This document shows, one piece after another, positions 1 through 8,409 of a DNA stretch of 64,000 nt (the first letter of the stretch is position 1; the number at the start of each line of letters is the position of its first letter). The notes beneath the pieces are model-generated. The model made no database searches. It was given only the letters and a program-made list of their open reading frames with translations, and was not told where the DNA came from. The translations under genes were made by a program, and so were the position numbers. This DNA comes from Bog-756 sp963727075 (GTDB taxonomy: Bacteria > Actinomycetota > Acidimicrobiia > Acidimicrobiales > RAAP-2), in assembly GCA_963727075.1 (NCBI GenBank), contig CAVSET010000001.1, positions 372,001 to 436,000 on the forward strand, in the 5' to 3' direction.

Positions 1-165
1 GCTGAAGATGCCGCCGTCGGAGGCGACCAGCCAGTAGCCACCGCCGTGGGGGGTGGCGGCCATCCCGACCACCGGCCGGTTGAGGGTCAGCGCTCCGGTC
101 GAGCCGAAGAAGCGGGCGTCCCCGAAGCTGAAGATGCCGCCGTCGGCCGCCACCAGCCAGTAGCC
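1..165 (-). repeat. GYWLVA-DGGIFSFGDA protein repeats (coding)
   Basis: Translated on the minus strand, two copies of a roughly 35-residue unit are visible: GYWLVAADGGIFSFGDARF, then FGSTGALTLNRPVVGMAATP, then a second GYWLVASDGGIFS reaching the window edge. The unit has an aromatic-Gly pattern typical of a beta-propeller-like or cell-surface repeat. From memory these repeats are frequent in secreted proteins of Acidimicrobiia, which supports the taxonomic guess. Copy number cannot be known because the array continues outside. Confidence 0.75.
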
Positions 166-1623
166 GGGGCGGGGCGGGGCCGGCGCCGGCGGGGCGGGCA
201 GGCCGGCCGGGCCGTCGAAGGCGTGGATCTGATCGGAGGACGGCGCCAGTACCAGGCCGTCGGCGGCCGCCGGCGAAGGGAACGATGAGGCCGAGGCGCC
301 GATGGCGAACTGCTGGACGGCTGCGCCGGTGGCGGCGTTCAGCGCGTAGAGGGTCCCACCGCCGATCGACCAGACCAGACCGCCGGCGACGATGGGCGAG
401 CTGTGGGCGCCGCTCGAGGTGGTCCACAAGGCGCTGGGTGGGGAGGCGGTCACGGTCACGGCGTGGATGCCGTTGCTGCACGGGACGAACAGCGTGCCGT
501 TGAGGTCGGCTGCGCCCCCATCGGGGTCGCCCGAGCAGAAGCCGGCACTCGACGCCACTCCACTGCCGACCCCACCCAGCGGGGACTGGTTCAGCACGTA
601 GGCGGTGGTCGACTTGCCCACCTGGAACACCAGGCCGTTGGGCAGCAACGCCGGAGCGGTGGAGCCGAGGTCGGCGTCGATCCCGTTGTCCTGGTACCAG
701 AGGGTGGGGGCGAAGGAGTCGAGCAGGACCATGGTCGGGCTCAGTTTGAGGACGCTGTCGCTCGAGTCGTAGGGATCGGACGAGCCGTGGAACGCACTGT
801 TGCCGGTCGCCACCCATACGTTGCCCTGGGCGTCGACGGACGGTGCCGCGCCCCCCATCCACACCGCCCCCTGGCTGTCCCCCGGCGCCGAGGCCACCTC
901 GTAGGCCGACGGGGCCGAGCCGTCCTCGGGGGCGGAGACGACCCACCCGTGGTACGGCGGACAATCCCCGGCGTTCCCGCCGAAGCCGATGACCACCCGG
1001 CCGGCGGTGAGGGCCAGCGACGCCCGTTGCAGCAGGAAGGCCTGGTTGGCACCGACCGGGTCGACCACCTTGTCGAGCAGCATGGCGCCGGTGTAGACGT
1101 CGAGGCCGATCAGATGGTGCTGGGCGCCACCGGGGATCGCCTCGGCCGCCACCACGAAGAGCTCACCGCGCGCCGCGTCGATGACCGGGGTGGAGGTGAT
1201 CCCGACGGTCGGATGGATGTTCCCGCACAGAAAGGGGACGGTCGAGGGGTCGAGCGGGGTGCCCAGGTGGCTCGACCACAAGACCGAGCCGGTGTCGGCG
1301 GCCAGGGCGTAGACGGTGTCGTTCTCGGTGGCGGCGAACACCCGGCCGGCGTACACCAGCGGCTGTCCGTACAGGTGGCCGTCGAAGGTCGGCGAGGTCC
1401 AGGCCGGCGCGGCCGGGGAGAACGAGTTGCCCGAGCTGTCGACGCCGGTCCGGAGCGGGTCGTGGTCGAAGGTCGTCCAGTCGGAGGCCGCGGCCACGGC
1501 CGGGTGTCCGACGGCCGAGGCCCGGGCCCCGGGTAGCACGAGGGCCGCCACGACCAGGGCTGAGGCCACCAGGGCGAGGCCGGACAGCATGGAACGCAAG
1601 CGGGTGGGGTCGGCAGGGGTCAC
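1..1623 (-). CDS. Secreted PQQ-like beta-propeller protein (3' end missing)
   Basis: The reading frame runs off the window start, so only the N-terminal ~541 codons are present. A GTG at 1623 gives VTPADPTRLRSMLSG followed by a hydrophobic stretch and an Ala-rich cleavage-like region, so a signal peptide is likely; an internal ATG at 1590 is an alternative start. The mature part contains PQQ/quinoprotein-type blade signatures (VYALAADTGSVLWSSHLG, LVWSIGGGTLYALNAATG). A Pro/Ala linker then leads into GYWLVA-DGGIFSFGDARFFGSTG repeats that continue out of the window. No substrate can be named. Extracellular binding or a structural role is inference. Confidence 0.8.
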   Translation of the reverse strand, partial: MTPADPTRLRSMLSGLALVASALVVAALVLPGARASAVGHPAVAAASDWTTFDHDPLRTGVDSSGNSFSPAAPAWTSPTFDGHLYGQPLVYAGRVFAATENDTVYALAADTGSVLWSSHLGTPLDPSTVPFLCGNIHPTVGITSTPVIDAARGELFVVAAEAIPGGAQHHLIGLDVYTGAMLLDKVVDPVGANQAFLLQRASLALTAGRVVIGFGGNAGDCPPYHGWVVSAPEDGSAPSAYEVASAPGDSQGAVWMGGAAPSVDAQGNVWVATGNSAFHGSSDPYDSSDSVLKLSPTMVLLDSFAPTLWYQDNGIDADLGSTAPALLPNGLVFQVGKSTTAYVLNQSPLGGVGSGVASSAGFCSGDPDGGAADLNGTLFVPCSNGIHAVTVTASPPSALWTTSSGAHSSPIVAGGLVWSIGGGTLYALNAATGAAVQQFAIGASASSFPSPAAADGLVLAPSSDQIHAFDGPAGLPAPPAPAPPRPGYWLVAADGGIFSFGDARFFGSTGALTLNRPVVGMAATPHGGGYWLVASDGGIFS

Positions 1624-1665
1624 TGTCCACTTCTACCCGACGCAGCGGTCATTTCGCCATGACCG

Positions 1666-1692
1666 CCGCCACGCCGTGGCCCGCCGTGGCGG
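1666..1692 (-). terminator. Possible stem-loop terminator after fadA5
   Basis: CCGCCACG at 1666-1673 pairs with CGTGGCGG at 1685-1692 across an 11-nt loop, between the fadA5 stop (1734) and the next minus-strand gene. There is no T-tract, so this would be an intrinsic terminator of the tail-less kind, or simply a stable hairpin. Confidence 0.3.
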
Positions 1693-1733
1693 GAGGCCCG
1701 GTGGTCGGGGGATCCCGAGGGCGGTGCGGAGGC

Positions 1734-2894
1734 TCAGATCCGTTCGATGATGGTGCCGGTGGCCAGCGCCCCCCCACAGCACATGGCGATGAGGGCGAGG
1801 TGGCCGTCGGTGCGCTCGAGCTCGTGCAGCGCGGTCGTGATCAACCGGGCACCGGTCGAGCCCACCGGGTGCCCGAGCGCGATGGCCCCGCCGTTCACGT
1901 TGACCTTGTCCCAGTCCACCCCGTGCACCTTCCCCCACGACACCACGACCGAGGCGAAGGCCTCGTTGACCTCGAAGAGGTCGATGTCGGCCATCGTCAT
2001 CCCGGCCTTGTCGAGCACCCGGGTGGTGGCGGCGATGGGCCCGTCGAGATGCAAGTAGGGATCAGAGCCCACCAGGGTCTGGGCCACGATGCGGGCCCGG
2101 GGGCGCAGCCCGGTCTCGGCCGCCCGGGTGTCGGACATCCACAGGACGGCGGCGGCGCCGTCGGAGATCTGGGAGCTGTTGCCGGCGGTGTGCATCCCGT
2201 CGGGCAGCACGGGCTTGAGGGCGGCCAGACCCTCCCGGGTGGTGTCACGCGGACCCTGGTCCTTGGTCACGATGGTCTTCTCCCCGGTGGGGCCGTCCGG
2301 ACCGACGACCGGCGCCTCCAGGGGGACGATCTCCCGGTCGAACCGCCCCTCGGCCACTGCTCGAGCCGCCTTGCGCTGTGATTCGAACCCGAGCCAGTCG
2401 ACATCGTCGCGGGTGATGCCGTACCGCTCGGCGATCCGTTCGGCGGCGCCGAATTGGTCGGGCATGTCCCAGGGGAAGCCCTCCGGCCGGGACCGGCCCG
2501 GACCGTTGAACGCGTTGGCGCCCAGTCCGACCCGGCTCATGGCCTCGACGCCGCAGGCGATCCCGGTGTCGATGGCCCCGGCGTTGACCAGGTTGGCCAC
2601 GAAGTGGTTGGCCTGTTGGGCCGAGCCGCACTGGCAGTCGACCGTGGTGGCCGCCACCTCGTAGGGGAGACCCTGGCTCAGCCAGGCCGTACGGGTGACA
2701 TTGGAGGCCTGCTCTCCGGCCTGGGTCACGCAGCCGCCGACGACCTGTTCGACGTCACCTGGGTCGACCCTGGCCCGCTTGACCAGCTCCACCTGGACGT
2801 TGCCCAGGAGCTCGGCGGCATGGAACCCCGACAGCCATCCGTTGCGCTTGCCGATCGGACTGCGGACTGCTTCGACGATCACGGGTTGGGCCAT
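1734..2894 (-). CDS. fadA5: Steroid 3-ketoacyl-CoA thiolase, FadA5-like
   Basis: A 386-residue thiolase, full length for the family. It should cleave a 3-ketoacyl-CoA, probably a steroid side chain, with CoA to release acetyl- or propionyl-CoA. The acylated cysteine lies in VDCQCGSAQQA (about Cys89), the catalytic histidine in GGAIALGHPVGSTG (about His342) and the second cysteine in AMCCGGALATG (about Cys373). From memory the sequence follows mycobacterial FadA5 closely (VIVEAxRSPIGKRNGWLSG, MSRVGLGANA, TIIERI). ATG 2894 follows a GGGGGA ribosome site. A KstR-type operator lies about 100 bp upstream. Family confidence is high; steroid specificity is inference from similarity and operator. Confidence 0.9.
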   Translation of the reverse strand: MAQPVIVEAVRSPIGKRNGWLSGFHAAELLGNVQVELVKRARVDPGDVEQVVGGCVTQAGEQASNVTRTAWLSQGLPYEVAATTVDCQCGSAQQANHFVANLVNAGAIDTGIACGVEAMSRVGLGANAFNGPGRSRPEGFPWDMPDQFGAAERIAERYGITRDDVDWLGFESQRKAARAVAEGRFDREIVPLEAPVVGPDGPTGEKTIVTKDQGPRDTTREGLAALKPVLPDGMHTAGNSSQISDGAAAVLWMSDTRAAETGLRPRARIVAQTLVGSDPYLHLDGPIAATTRVLDKAGMTMADIDLFEVNEAFASVVVSWGKVHGVDWDKVNVNGGAIALGHPVGSTGARLITTALHELERTDGHLALIAMCCGGALATGTIIERI

Positions 2895-2987
2895 GGCGAT
2901 CCCCCTGGAGTCTCTCGTGTGGTGAGCAATGTTGCCGCTGGCCCGGCAACCGGTACCGCCGCCGGGTGCAACCGGGCCCTGCGGAGG

Positions 2988-3005
2988 AGTATAGAACTGG
3001 TTCTA
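2988..3005 (-). promoter_or_regulatory. KstR-type operator overlapping a -10 box
   Basis: TAGAACTGGTTCTA at 2992-3005 is a perfect 6+2+6 palindrome and fits the published mycobacterial KstR motif TnnAACnnGTTnnA exactly. On the minus strand, TATACT at 2988-2993 is a good -10 element overlapping the operator by two bases; no clear -35 was seen. Transcription would start near 2981, about 87 nt before the fadA5 ATG. A bound TetR-family repressor would block polymerase. The match is seen; the identity of the repressor is inferred. Confidence 0.7.
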
Positions 3006-3083
3006 GTCGAGGGAGATCGGCGGGCGCCCGGCCACCTCGACCCAGCCCGCCGGGCCGGGTCCACCGACCCGCGCTCCCGTCGG

Positions 3084-3377
3084 TCACCCGACCACCCTCA
3101 CCTGCCCGAGCGCCTCGGGATGGCGGTCGATCCATCCCCGGGCGAACGGGCAGAGCGGCACGATGTCCAGCCCGTCGTGGGCGGCCCGGGCGATCGCCGC
3201 CTCGACCAGCCGGCCCCCGATCCCTCGACCGGCCAACTCCTCGGGCACGCCGGTGTGGACCAGCACCAGATGACGGCCCTTGAGCTCGTAGACGAGCTCG
3301 GCCGCCGTCCCGTCCACCACCGTCTCGAACCGGTTGCGGTCGGAGCGGTCCACCACGTCCATCGGCACGGCCTCCAT
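3084..3377 (-). CDS. Small GNAT-family N-acetyltransferase (YjdJ/COG2388 type)
   Basis: A 97-residue protein starting at ATG 3377 (a second in-frame ATG at 3362 gives 92). It contains the short GNAT core: LVLVHTGVPEELAGRGIGGRLVEAAI, where GRGIGGRL is the acetyl-CoA pyrophosphate loop, followed by IVPLCPFARGWIDRHPE, the typical C-terminal block of this minimal family. Members are single-domain acetyltransferases of unknown substrate. It sits upstream of fadA5 on the same strand, but a 190-bp gap containing the fadA5 operator separates them, so co-transcription is not required. Confidence 0.8.
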   Translation of the reverse strand: MEAVPMDVVDRSDRNRFETVVDGTAAELVYELKGRHLVLVHTGVPEELAGRGIGGRLVEAAIARAAHDGLDIVPLCPFARGWIDRHPEALGQVRVVG

Positions 3378-3644
3378 CGGCACTACCTGCTGACCAGGCG
3401 CTTCCCCTCGGACACGCCAGCGCCTCGTGCAACGCCAACTGCTCGGCCTCCATTCCTCTCGGTCGTCATCACCCTCGTGCTCCACGCACACCCCACCCCG
3501 GGAACGCACGCCGGTGAGCACCGACCCGGGGTCGTACCATGGCGGGATGTCGGGCATCGCGGGTGGGAGATTGACCCGACGCCGACGCCGACGCCGGTCG
3601 GTCGGACCTCCCGCCCCGACCACCGGTCCGGTGGGGTCCCTGGC

Positions 3645-4796
3645 GTGAACGACCTGCTGTTCGCCGTCGGCCTCGTCATCGTCCTCATGACCTCGGCCAG
3701 CGTCCTGTTCACCATCGTGCTCCCCCGCGACCCCCGGGGCATCCAGCGCCTGGCCCTGCTGGTCAACCGTTCGGTCAGGCTGACCTTCCTCGGACTGAGC
3801 AGACTGGCCCGGAGCTACGAGGGGAAGGACGTGGTCCTGGCGGCGACTGCGCCGGTGGCGCTCATCGCCCAGCTGGCCCTGTGGGCGGGATGTTTCACGA
3901 TCGGGTTCGCCCTCATGCTCGAACCGACCACCCACGGCTTCACCCCGGCGCTGGCCCAGGCGGCGGGCTCGGTGTTCACGGTCGGCACCATCAACCTGGG
4001 TGGCGCACCCAACCGGGCCATCGACATCGCCGCCGGTGCCACCTGGGTGGTCATCGTGGCGCTGCAGATCGCCTACCTGCCGGCGTTGTACGGCGCCTTC
4101 AACCGCCGCGAGAACCTGGTGGCCATGTTGGAGAGCCGGGCCGGGTTGCCGGCGTGGGGACCGGAGCTGCTCGCCCGTCACCAGCTGGTCGGGATCACCG
4201 ATGCCCTCCCCGGCTTCTATGCCGACTGGGAGATGTGGTCGGCGGACGTGGCCGAGAGCCACACCACCTATCCGGTCATGCTGCTCTTCCGCTCGCCCGA
4301 GCCCTGGTTCTCGTGGCTCATCGGCCTGTTGGCCGTGCTGGACGGGGCGGCCATGCACCTGGCGCTGGCCCCGAGCACGGCGACGTCGCAAGCCCGACTG
4401 TGCCTGCGGATGGGGTTCACCGCGCTCAACCGGATCGCCACCGCCCTCGGTTGGCACGTCGACCCCGATCCAAACCCCGAAGGCCCCATCATCCTGACCT
4501 ACGAGGAATTCGAGCAGGCCGTCCAGATGCTCGAGGACGTCGGGTTCCCGGTGGAGCGCAGCGCCGAAGAGGCATGGCCCGACTTCCGCGGCTGGCGGGT
4601 CAACTACGAGACGATCGCCTACCGGCTGGCCGACCGGGTGACCGCGCCGCCGGCTCCGTGGTCAGGCCCCCGTCGCCACCTCCGGGCCAGCCCGGTGGCG
4701 CCGAGGCGCCCGCCGCAACGGGCACCCCGATCGCCCGCCGGCCGGTCCTCCGCATTGCGAACGTCGGGCATCCGACGCCGAAGCGGGTCGGCGTGA
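3645..4796 (+). CDS. Putative pore-like integral membrane protein
   Basis: A 383-residue protein from GTG 3645. Residues 2-25 form a first membrane helix (LLFAVGLVIVLMTSASVLF), followed by further helices around 60-85 and 120-145. Between the latter two lies AAGSVFTVGTINLGGAPN, which resembles the pore helix and filter of two-helix potassium channels (TVGYGD) but is not canonical. The remainder (about 150-340) is largely soluble with another hydrophobic segment near 220-245, and the C-terminus is Arg/Pro-rich. I do not recognise a named family; ion-channel-like is a guess from topology and the filter-like motif. Confidence 0.6.
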   Translation: MNDLLFAVGLVIVLMTSASVLFTIVLPRDPRGIQRLALLVNRSVRLTFLGLSRLARSYEGKDVVLAATAPVALIAQLALWAGCFTIGFALMLEPTTHGFTPALAQAAGSVFTVGTINLGGAPNRAIDIAAGATWVVIVALQIAYLPALYGAFNRRENLVAMLESRAGLPAWGPELLARHQLVGITDALPGFYADWEMWSADVAESHTTYPVMLLFRSPEPWFSWLIGLLAVLDGAAMHLALAPSTATSQARLCLRMGFTALNRIATALGWHVDPDPNPEGPIILTYEEFEQAVQMLEDVGFPVERSAEEAWPDFRGWRVNYETIAYRLADRVTAPPAPWSGPRRHLRASPVAPRRPPQRAPRSPAGRSSALRTSGIRRRSGSA

Positions 4797-4900
4797 GCGC
4801 GCCGCGCCGTCCTACCCTGGCCCGCCGGGACCAGCCGCTAGGTTGTGATCCGGGTCGTGGGGCCAGGGGGGCCGGGCTCGACCAGTAGAGGGGGATGTGC

Positions 4901-7243
4901 ATGCTGGGCAGTCAGCGGGCCCCGCGGGGCCGGGGCCTGACCGGTCATCGGGTGGCTGCGGTCATCGTGGCCGTGGTCACCCTGGCCGGAACACTGGTGG
5001 CGGCGCCGTCTAGTCCGGTCGGAGCGGCGGCCGGGGCAGTGCTCACCGTCACACCCTCCTCCGGCCTGCTCGACAACCAGACCGTGTCGGTCGTGCTCAC
5101 CGGGGCCAGCCCCGGCAGCGTCTATGTCGTGGCCGAGTGCGATCCGACTGCCTTCTCGCTCCTTGGCAAGGGCGAGTCGCCGGCTGACGGATGCGAGGCG
5201 CGCCACAACGCGGTCATGGCCGTGGACGCCGGTGGTGCGGCCGCCACCACCATGCAACCGCAGGCGGTCCTCACGACCTCGCTCGGGGCCAACGACTGCC
5301 GCTCGTCACAGTGCTTCATCGCCATCGAGTCCCTGTACTCGACCGGCGGTCCATCATTGCTCCTCGACAACATCACGTTCGCCACGGATGCCTGCCGCGC
5401 CCACAACTCGTGCACCCCGCCGGCGGACGCGTGGGACCCGGCGCTCGGTGCCACCGCGAGCCAGGCGCCCTCGGATCTGGCCCCGAATTCCAGGGTCGAC
5501 GGGACGACCGCCCGAGCCGCGGCGAGCGAGCACTCCGGCCGGTCGGCGACGCCGGGCCGACCGATCACCCTGGCGGTGACGGCGGGCCAGGCGGGCGACC
5601 TCGCCGCGCCCGGGGTGATCACCGGTCCCTACGCCTCCCCCTTCCCAGCCCCGGTGGTGCCCGCCACGCCGTTGACCGGCGAAGGGCTGTTGCGGCTGGC
5701 CCTGTCGGCTCCGCACACCTCGTGGGGCGCCCGCATTCCGAGCGCCACCGTTGTGGACGTGACCCTCACCGATGTCACGCGCGCGACGACCGTCGGCACG
5801 CAGCAATTCGTCCTCTTCGCCGGGGTCAGTCCTTTCACCTACGCCGGCTTCACCGGGCCGGTGACCACCGCCGACACGTACCAGGTGACGGTGTCCGCCG
5901 AGCCGGCGCACACCGGCGGGGGGCTGTCGTGGCCCCAGGGGGAGAGGAAGCCCCGGGCCACCGTGGTCGACTCCGAGCTCGAGGTGGTCGGCGCAGCCAA
6001 CCCGCGGTACCTGGTGACCGCCTATGCCCCGGTCATGTACGGTCGATCGACCTCCGCCCTCCACGACGTGCCGCTGCTGGTCGACGCCACCGCCACACCG
6101 CAACCCGGCGGAGCCACCCAGCTCTCCTACACCGTCATCTGGAGCCACGAGGACGCCGGCACCGGATTCGTGCCCTTCCTCGAATGGGGAACCTGGGGTC
6201 GGATGACCGACATCGAGAACGCCATCTCCTTCACGGTGGCGTCCGACGGCACCACGTCGAACGCCAGCTACCTGTGGGGTGGCGAGCCGCCCAGCGGGTT
6301 CCCCGACAGCCAGGGCGCCATCCAGGAGGTGGACGTGCCGTTCTCCGGGCAGTGGGACGGCCACCACCCGATCCTGCGCGACGCCACCGGGAACAACGAC
6401 TTCTCCGACTCGGGCCACACGCCGTTCCGCTTCCAGGCGGCGCCGGTGCCCGGCCCGGGACCGGGCCACACACGGGAATCGGTGATGGACGCCAATCCGT
6501 TCACCTACATGATCTCGGGCCAGGAAGTGGCCCGGTGGTACGGGGACGTTTCCACCGATCCCCGATCCCCCGAGCCCGGCGACGCCCGGCAGTACGCCAC
6601 CGTCGACCTCAGTGCGTCAGGAACCGGCGTCTCCTCCCTGGCCGTCGAGCTGCAGCTGGCCGGGGGTCCGACCTGGTACGCCAGCGACTTCCACTCCGGC
6701 TATCCGGCCCACGGCTCGGGTCACTTCCGAACCGTGGTCAAGCTCCCGGTCGGGTGGCAGAGCCAGGCCATCAGCGGCGTACGCGTCCAGGTGTACCCGC
6801 CGTCGGCTGCGCCTTCGGTGGTGGTGGACGGGCTCACCGTGCTGGCCCAACAACCCGATTGGAGCCTCACGACCGAGCCACTTCCCCACCCGGCCGTGGT
6901 CGCCGGGGTCAGGGCCATCCCCACCGCGTTCAGCCTGTCGGCCCTGTCGGGCACACCACAGGTCATGAGCAAGGGACGATCGGTGCGATCACTGACCGCC
7001 CTCGTGACCGGGTCGCTCGGCACCCCTCTCGCCGGGGTGCCGGTCACCTTCTCGGCCGGCGCCGGCGGCCCCACCTTCGATGCATGCAGCTGCACGGCGC
7101 TGACCGTCATGACCAACTTCCGTGGAGTGGCCACGAGCGGCCGGGGCACCGCCCCGCGCACCACCGGCTCACGGGTGGTGACGGCGTCGACGCCCGATCC
7201 CGCCACCCCGACGGCGACCTACGATCTCTTCGTGAGGAGATAG
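4901..7243 (+). CDS. Large secreted protein with neocarzinostatin-like and Ig-like regions
   Basis: About 780 residues. Two ATGs (4895, 4901) are in frame; the GAGGGGG ribosome site at 4887 fits 4901 better. A basic N-terminus and hydrophobic segment ending near APSSPVGAAAG form a signal peptide. Residues about 45-150 (LTVTPSSGLLDNQTVSVVLTG, then cysteine pairs in AECDP and DCRSSQC) resemble the neocarzinostatin-type Ig fold. A middle region of about 400 residues (SHEDAGTGFVPFLEWGTWG, GQWDGHHPILRDATG) is not recognised. The last 90 residues (GTPLAGVPVTFSAGAGGPTF) resemble a Big-1-type domain. The stop codon abuts the next start, so the pair is probably one operon. Confidence 0.7.
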   Translation: MLGSQRAPRGRGLTGHRVAAVIVAVVTLAGTLVAAPSSPVGAAAGAVLTVTPSSGLLDNQTVSVVLTGASPGSVYVVAECDPTAFSLLGKGESPADGCEARHNAVMAVDAGGAAATTMQPQAVLTTSLGANDCRSSQCFIAIESLYSTGGPSLLLDNITFATDACRAHNSCTPPADAWDPALGATASQAPSDLAPNSRVDGTTARAAASEHSGRSATPGRPITLAVTAGQAGDLAAPGVITGPYASPFPAPVVPATPLTGEGLLRLALSAPHTSWGARIPSATVVDVTLTDVTRATTVGTQQFVLFAGVSPFTYAGFTGPVTTADTYQVTVSAEPAHTGGGLSWPQGERKPRATVVDSELEVVGAANPRYLVTAYAPVMYGRSTSALHDVPLLVDATATPQPGGATQLSYTVIWSHEDAGTGFVPFLEWGTWGRMTDIENAISFTVASDGTTSNASYLWGGEPPSGFPDSQGAIQEVDVPFSGQWDGHHPILRDATGNNDFSDSGHTPFRFQAAPVPGPGPGHTRESVMDANPFTYMISGQEVARWYGDVSTDPRSPEPGDARQYATVDLSASGTGVSSLAVELQLAGGPTWYASDFHSGYPAHGSGHFRTVVKLPVGWQSQAISGVRVQVYPPSAAPSVVVDGLTVLAQQPDWSLTTEPLPHPAVVAGVRAIPTAFSLSALSGTPQVMSKGRSVRSLTALVTGSLGTPLAGVPVTFSAGAGGPTFDACSCTALTVMTNFRGVATSGRGTAPRTTGSRVVTASTPDPATPTATYDLFVRR

Positions 7244-8377
7244 ATGGGAAAACGACGGGACGAGCCGCTCGACCTCACGGTGGTGGCGGTTCCGCTGTAC
7301 TTCGGGAGCATGGCGGCCGAGTACCTCTGGCTACGTCGCCAGGCGGCGACCCGGGGACCGACCGCCGGCGACTACGAGCGCCGCGACACGGTAGCCAGTC
7401 TGGCCATGGGGGTGGGCAGCCTGGTGGCACCGCTCGTCGTCCCGAGGTTGTTGCGACCATTCACCCCCGGCCGTGGGCGGTACGGCAAGATCTTGGTCGC
7501 CGCGGCCGTGGGGGCGGTCCTCGCCACCACCGTTGCCGACCGGGTAGCCCGCCGGGCGGCCCGGGAGCTGGAGACCGACGACGTCCGAGCGGGCCCCGGC
7601 GGACGGGTCCCGAGGCGGTCGATGACCCGCCGGGTGGCCTCGGTGGGTGGCGTGACGGCGGTTATCGCCGGTGGGGTCGCGGTCACCACGGCCTGGGCCG
7701 AGGCCACCGCCCCCGACCGCATGTGGCGTCACCGGGTGGTGCGGGCCAGCGCCACCGGGCCGATGGCGCTGGCCCTTGCCATCGCCGGCTGGGACTTCAT
7801 CTACTACTGGAACCACCGGTTCATGCACGAGAGCCGGTACATGTGGGCACTCCACGTCGTGCACCACTCGAGCGAGCACTACAACCTCTCGACCGCGCTG
7901 CGCCAACCGGTGGCGGACGCGCTCGGGACCACCCTGCCCTACGGGGTGCTGTGCCTGTTCGGCATCTCGCCCGAGCTCATCGGCACCGCCCGCGGCGTCA
8001 ACCTCTTGTACCAGTTCTGGATCCACACCGAGACCATCGGCCGGCTCGGATCTCCGGAGGCGGTGCTCAACACCCCCTCGCACCACCGGGTGCACCACGG
8101 ATCGAACCGGCACTACCTCGACCGCAACCACGGTTCCATCCTCATCCTGTGGGACCGGCTCTTCGGCACCTTCGAGCCCGAAGGAGAGGCCGTCGTGTAC
8201 GGGCTGACCAAGAACATCAACACGTTCAACGCGGGCCGGATCATCACCCACGAGTACGCCGACATGCTGCGTGATGTAGCCCACTCGACCGGCTGGGGCG
8301 AGCGGCTGTCCCATGTCCTGCGCGGACCGGGATGGGCCACCCGCCATCGGGCCGAGCTGGCGGGTCGGTCCGGCTAG
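7244..8377 (+). CDS. Sterol desaturase / fatty acid hydroxylase family protein
   Basis: A 377-residue membrane enzyme whose ATG directly follows the previous stop (TAG-ATG), so translation is coupled. The di-iron histidine boxes of the superfamily are present in order: HRFMHE (HxxxH), HVVHHSSEHYN (HxxHH) and HHRVHHGSN (HxxHH), plus a further conserved-looking His in NRHYLDRNH. Hydrophobic helices flank them (about 10-30, 60-110, 150-190, 220-250). Members insert oxygen into sterols, fatty acids or carotenoid-like lipids using O2 and an electron donor. The substrate here cannot be read from sequence. Confidence 0.85.
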   Translation: MGKRRDEPLDLTVVAVPLYFGSMAAEYLWLRRQAATRGPTAGDYERRDTVASLAMGVGSLVAPLVVPRLLRPFTPGRGRYGKILVAAAVGAVLATTVADRVARRAARELETDDVRAGPGGRVPRRSMTRRVASVGGVTAVIAGGVAVTTAWAEATAPDRMWRHRVVRASATGPMALALAIAGWDFIYYWNHRFMHESRYMWALHVVHHSSEHYNLSTALRQPVADALGTTLPYGVLCLFGISPELIGTARGVNLLYQFWIHTETIGRLGSPEAVLNTPSHHRVHHGSNRHYLDRNHGSILILWDRLFGTFEPEGEAVVYGLTKNINTFNAGRIITHEYADMLRDVAHSTGWGERLSHVLRGPGWATRHRAELAGRSG

Positions 8378-8409
8378 AGCCGGATGCCTCGGGCCGGGTG
8401 GCCGGGGGC

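Noticed and set aside
5191..8274. A 1027-codon open frame overlapping the secreted protein and desaturase genes
   Set aside because: Its product is Arg/Gly/His/Pro-rich low complexity with no domain; it is the out-of-frame reading of two well-supported genes on the same strand in GC-rich DNA.
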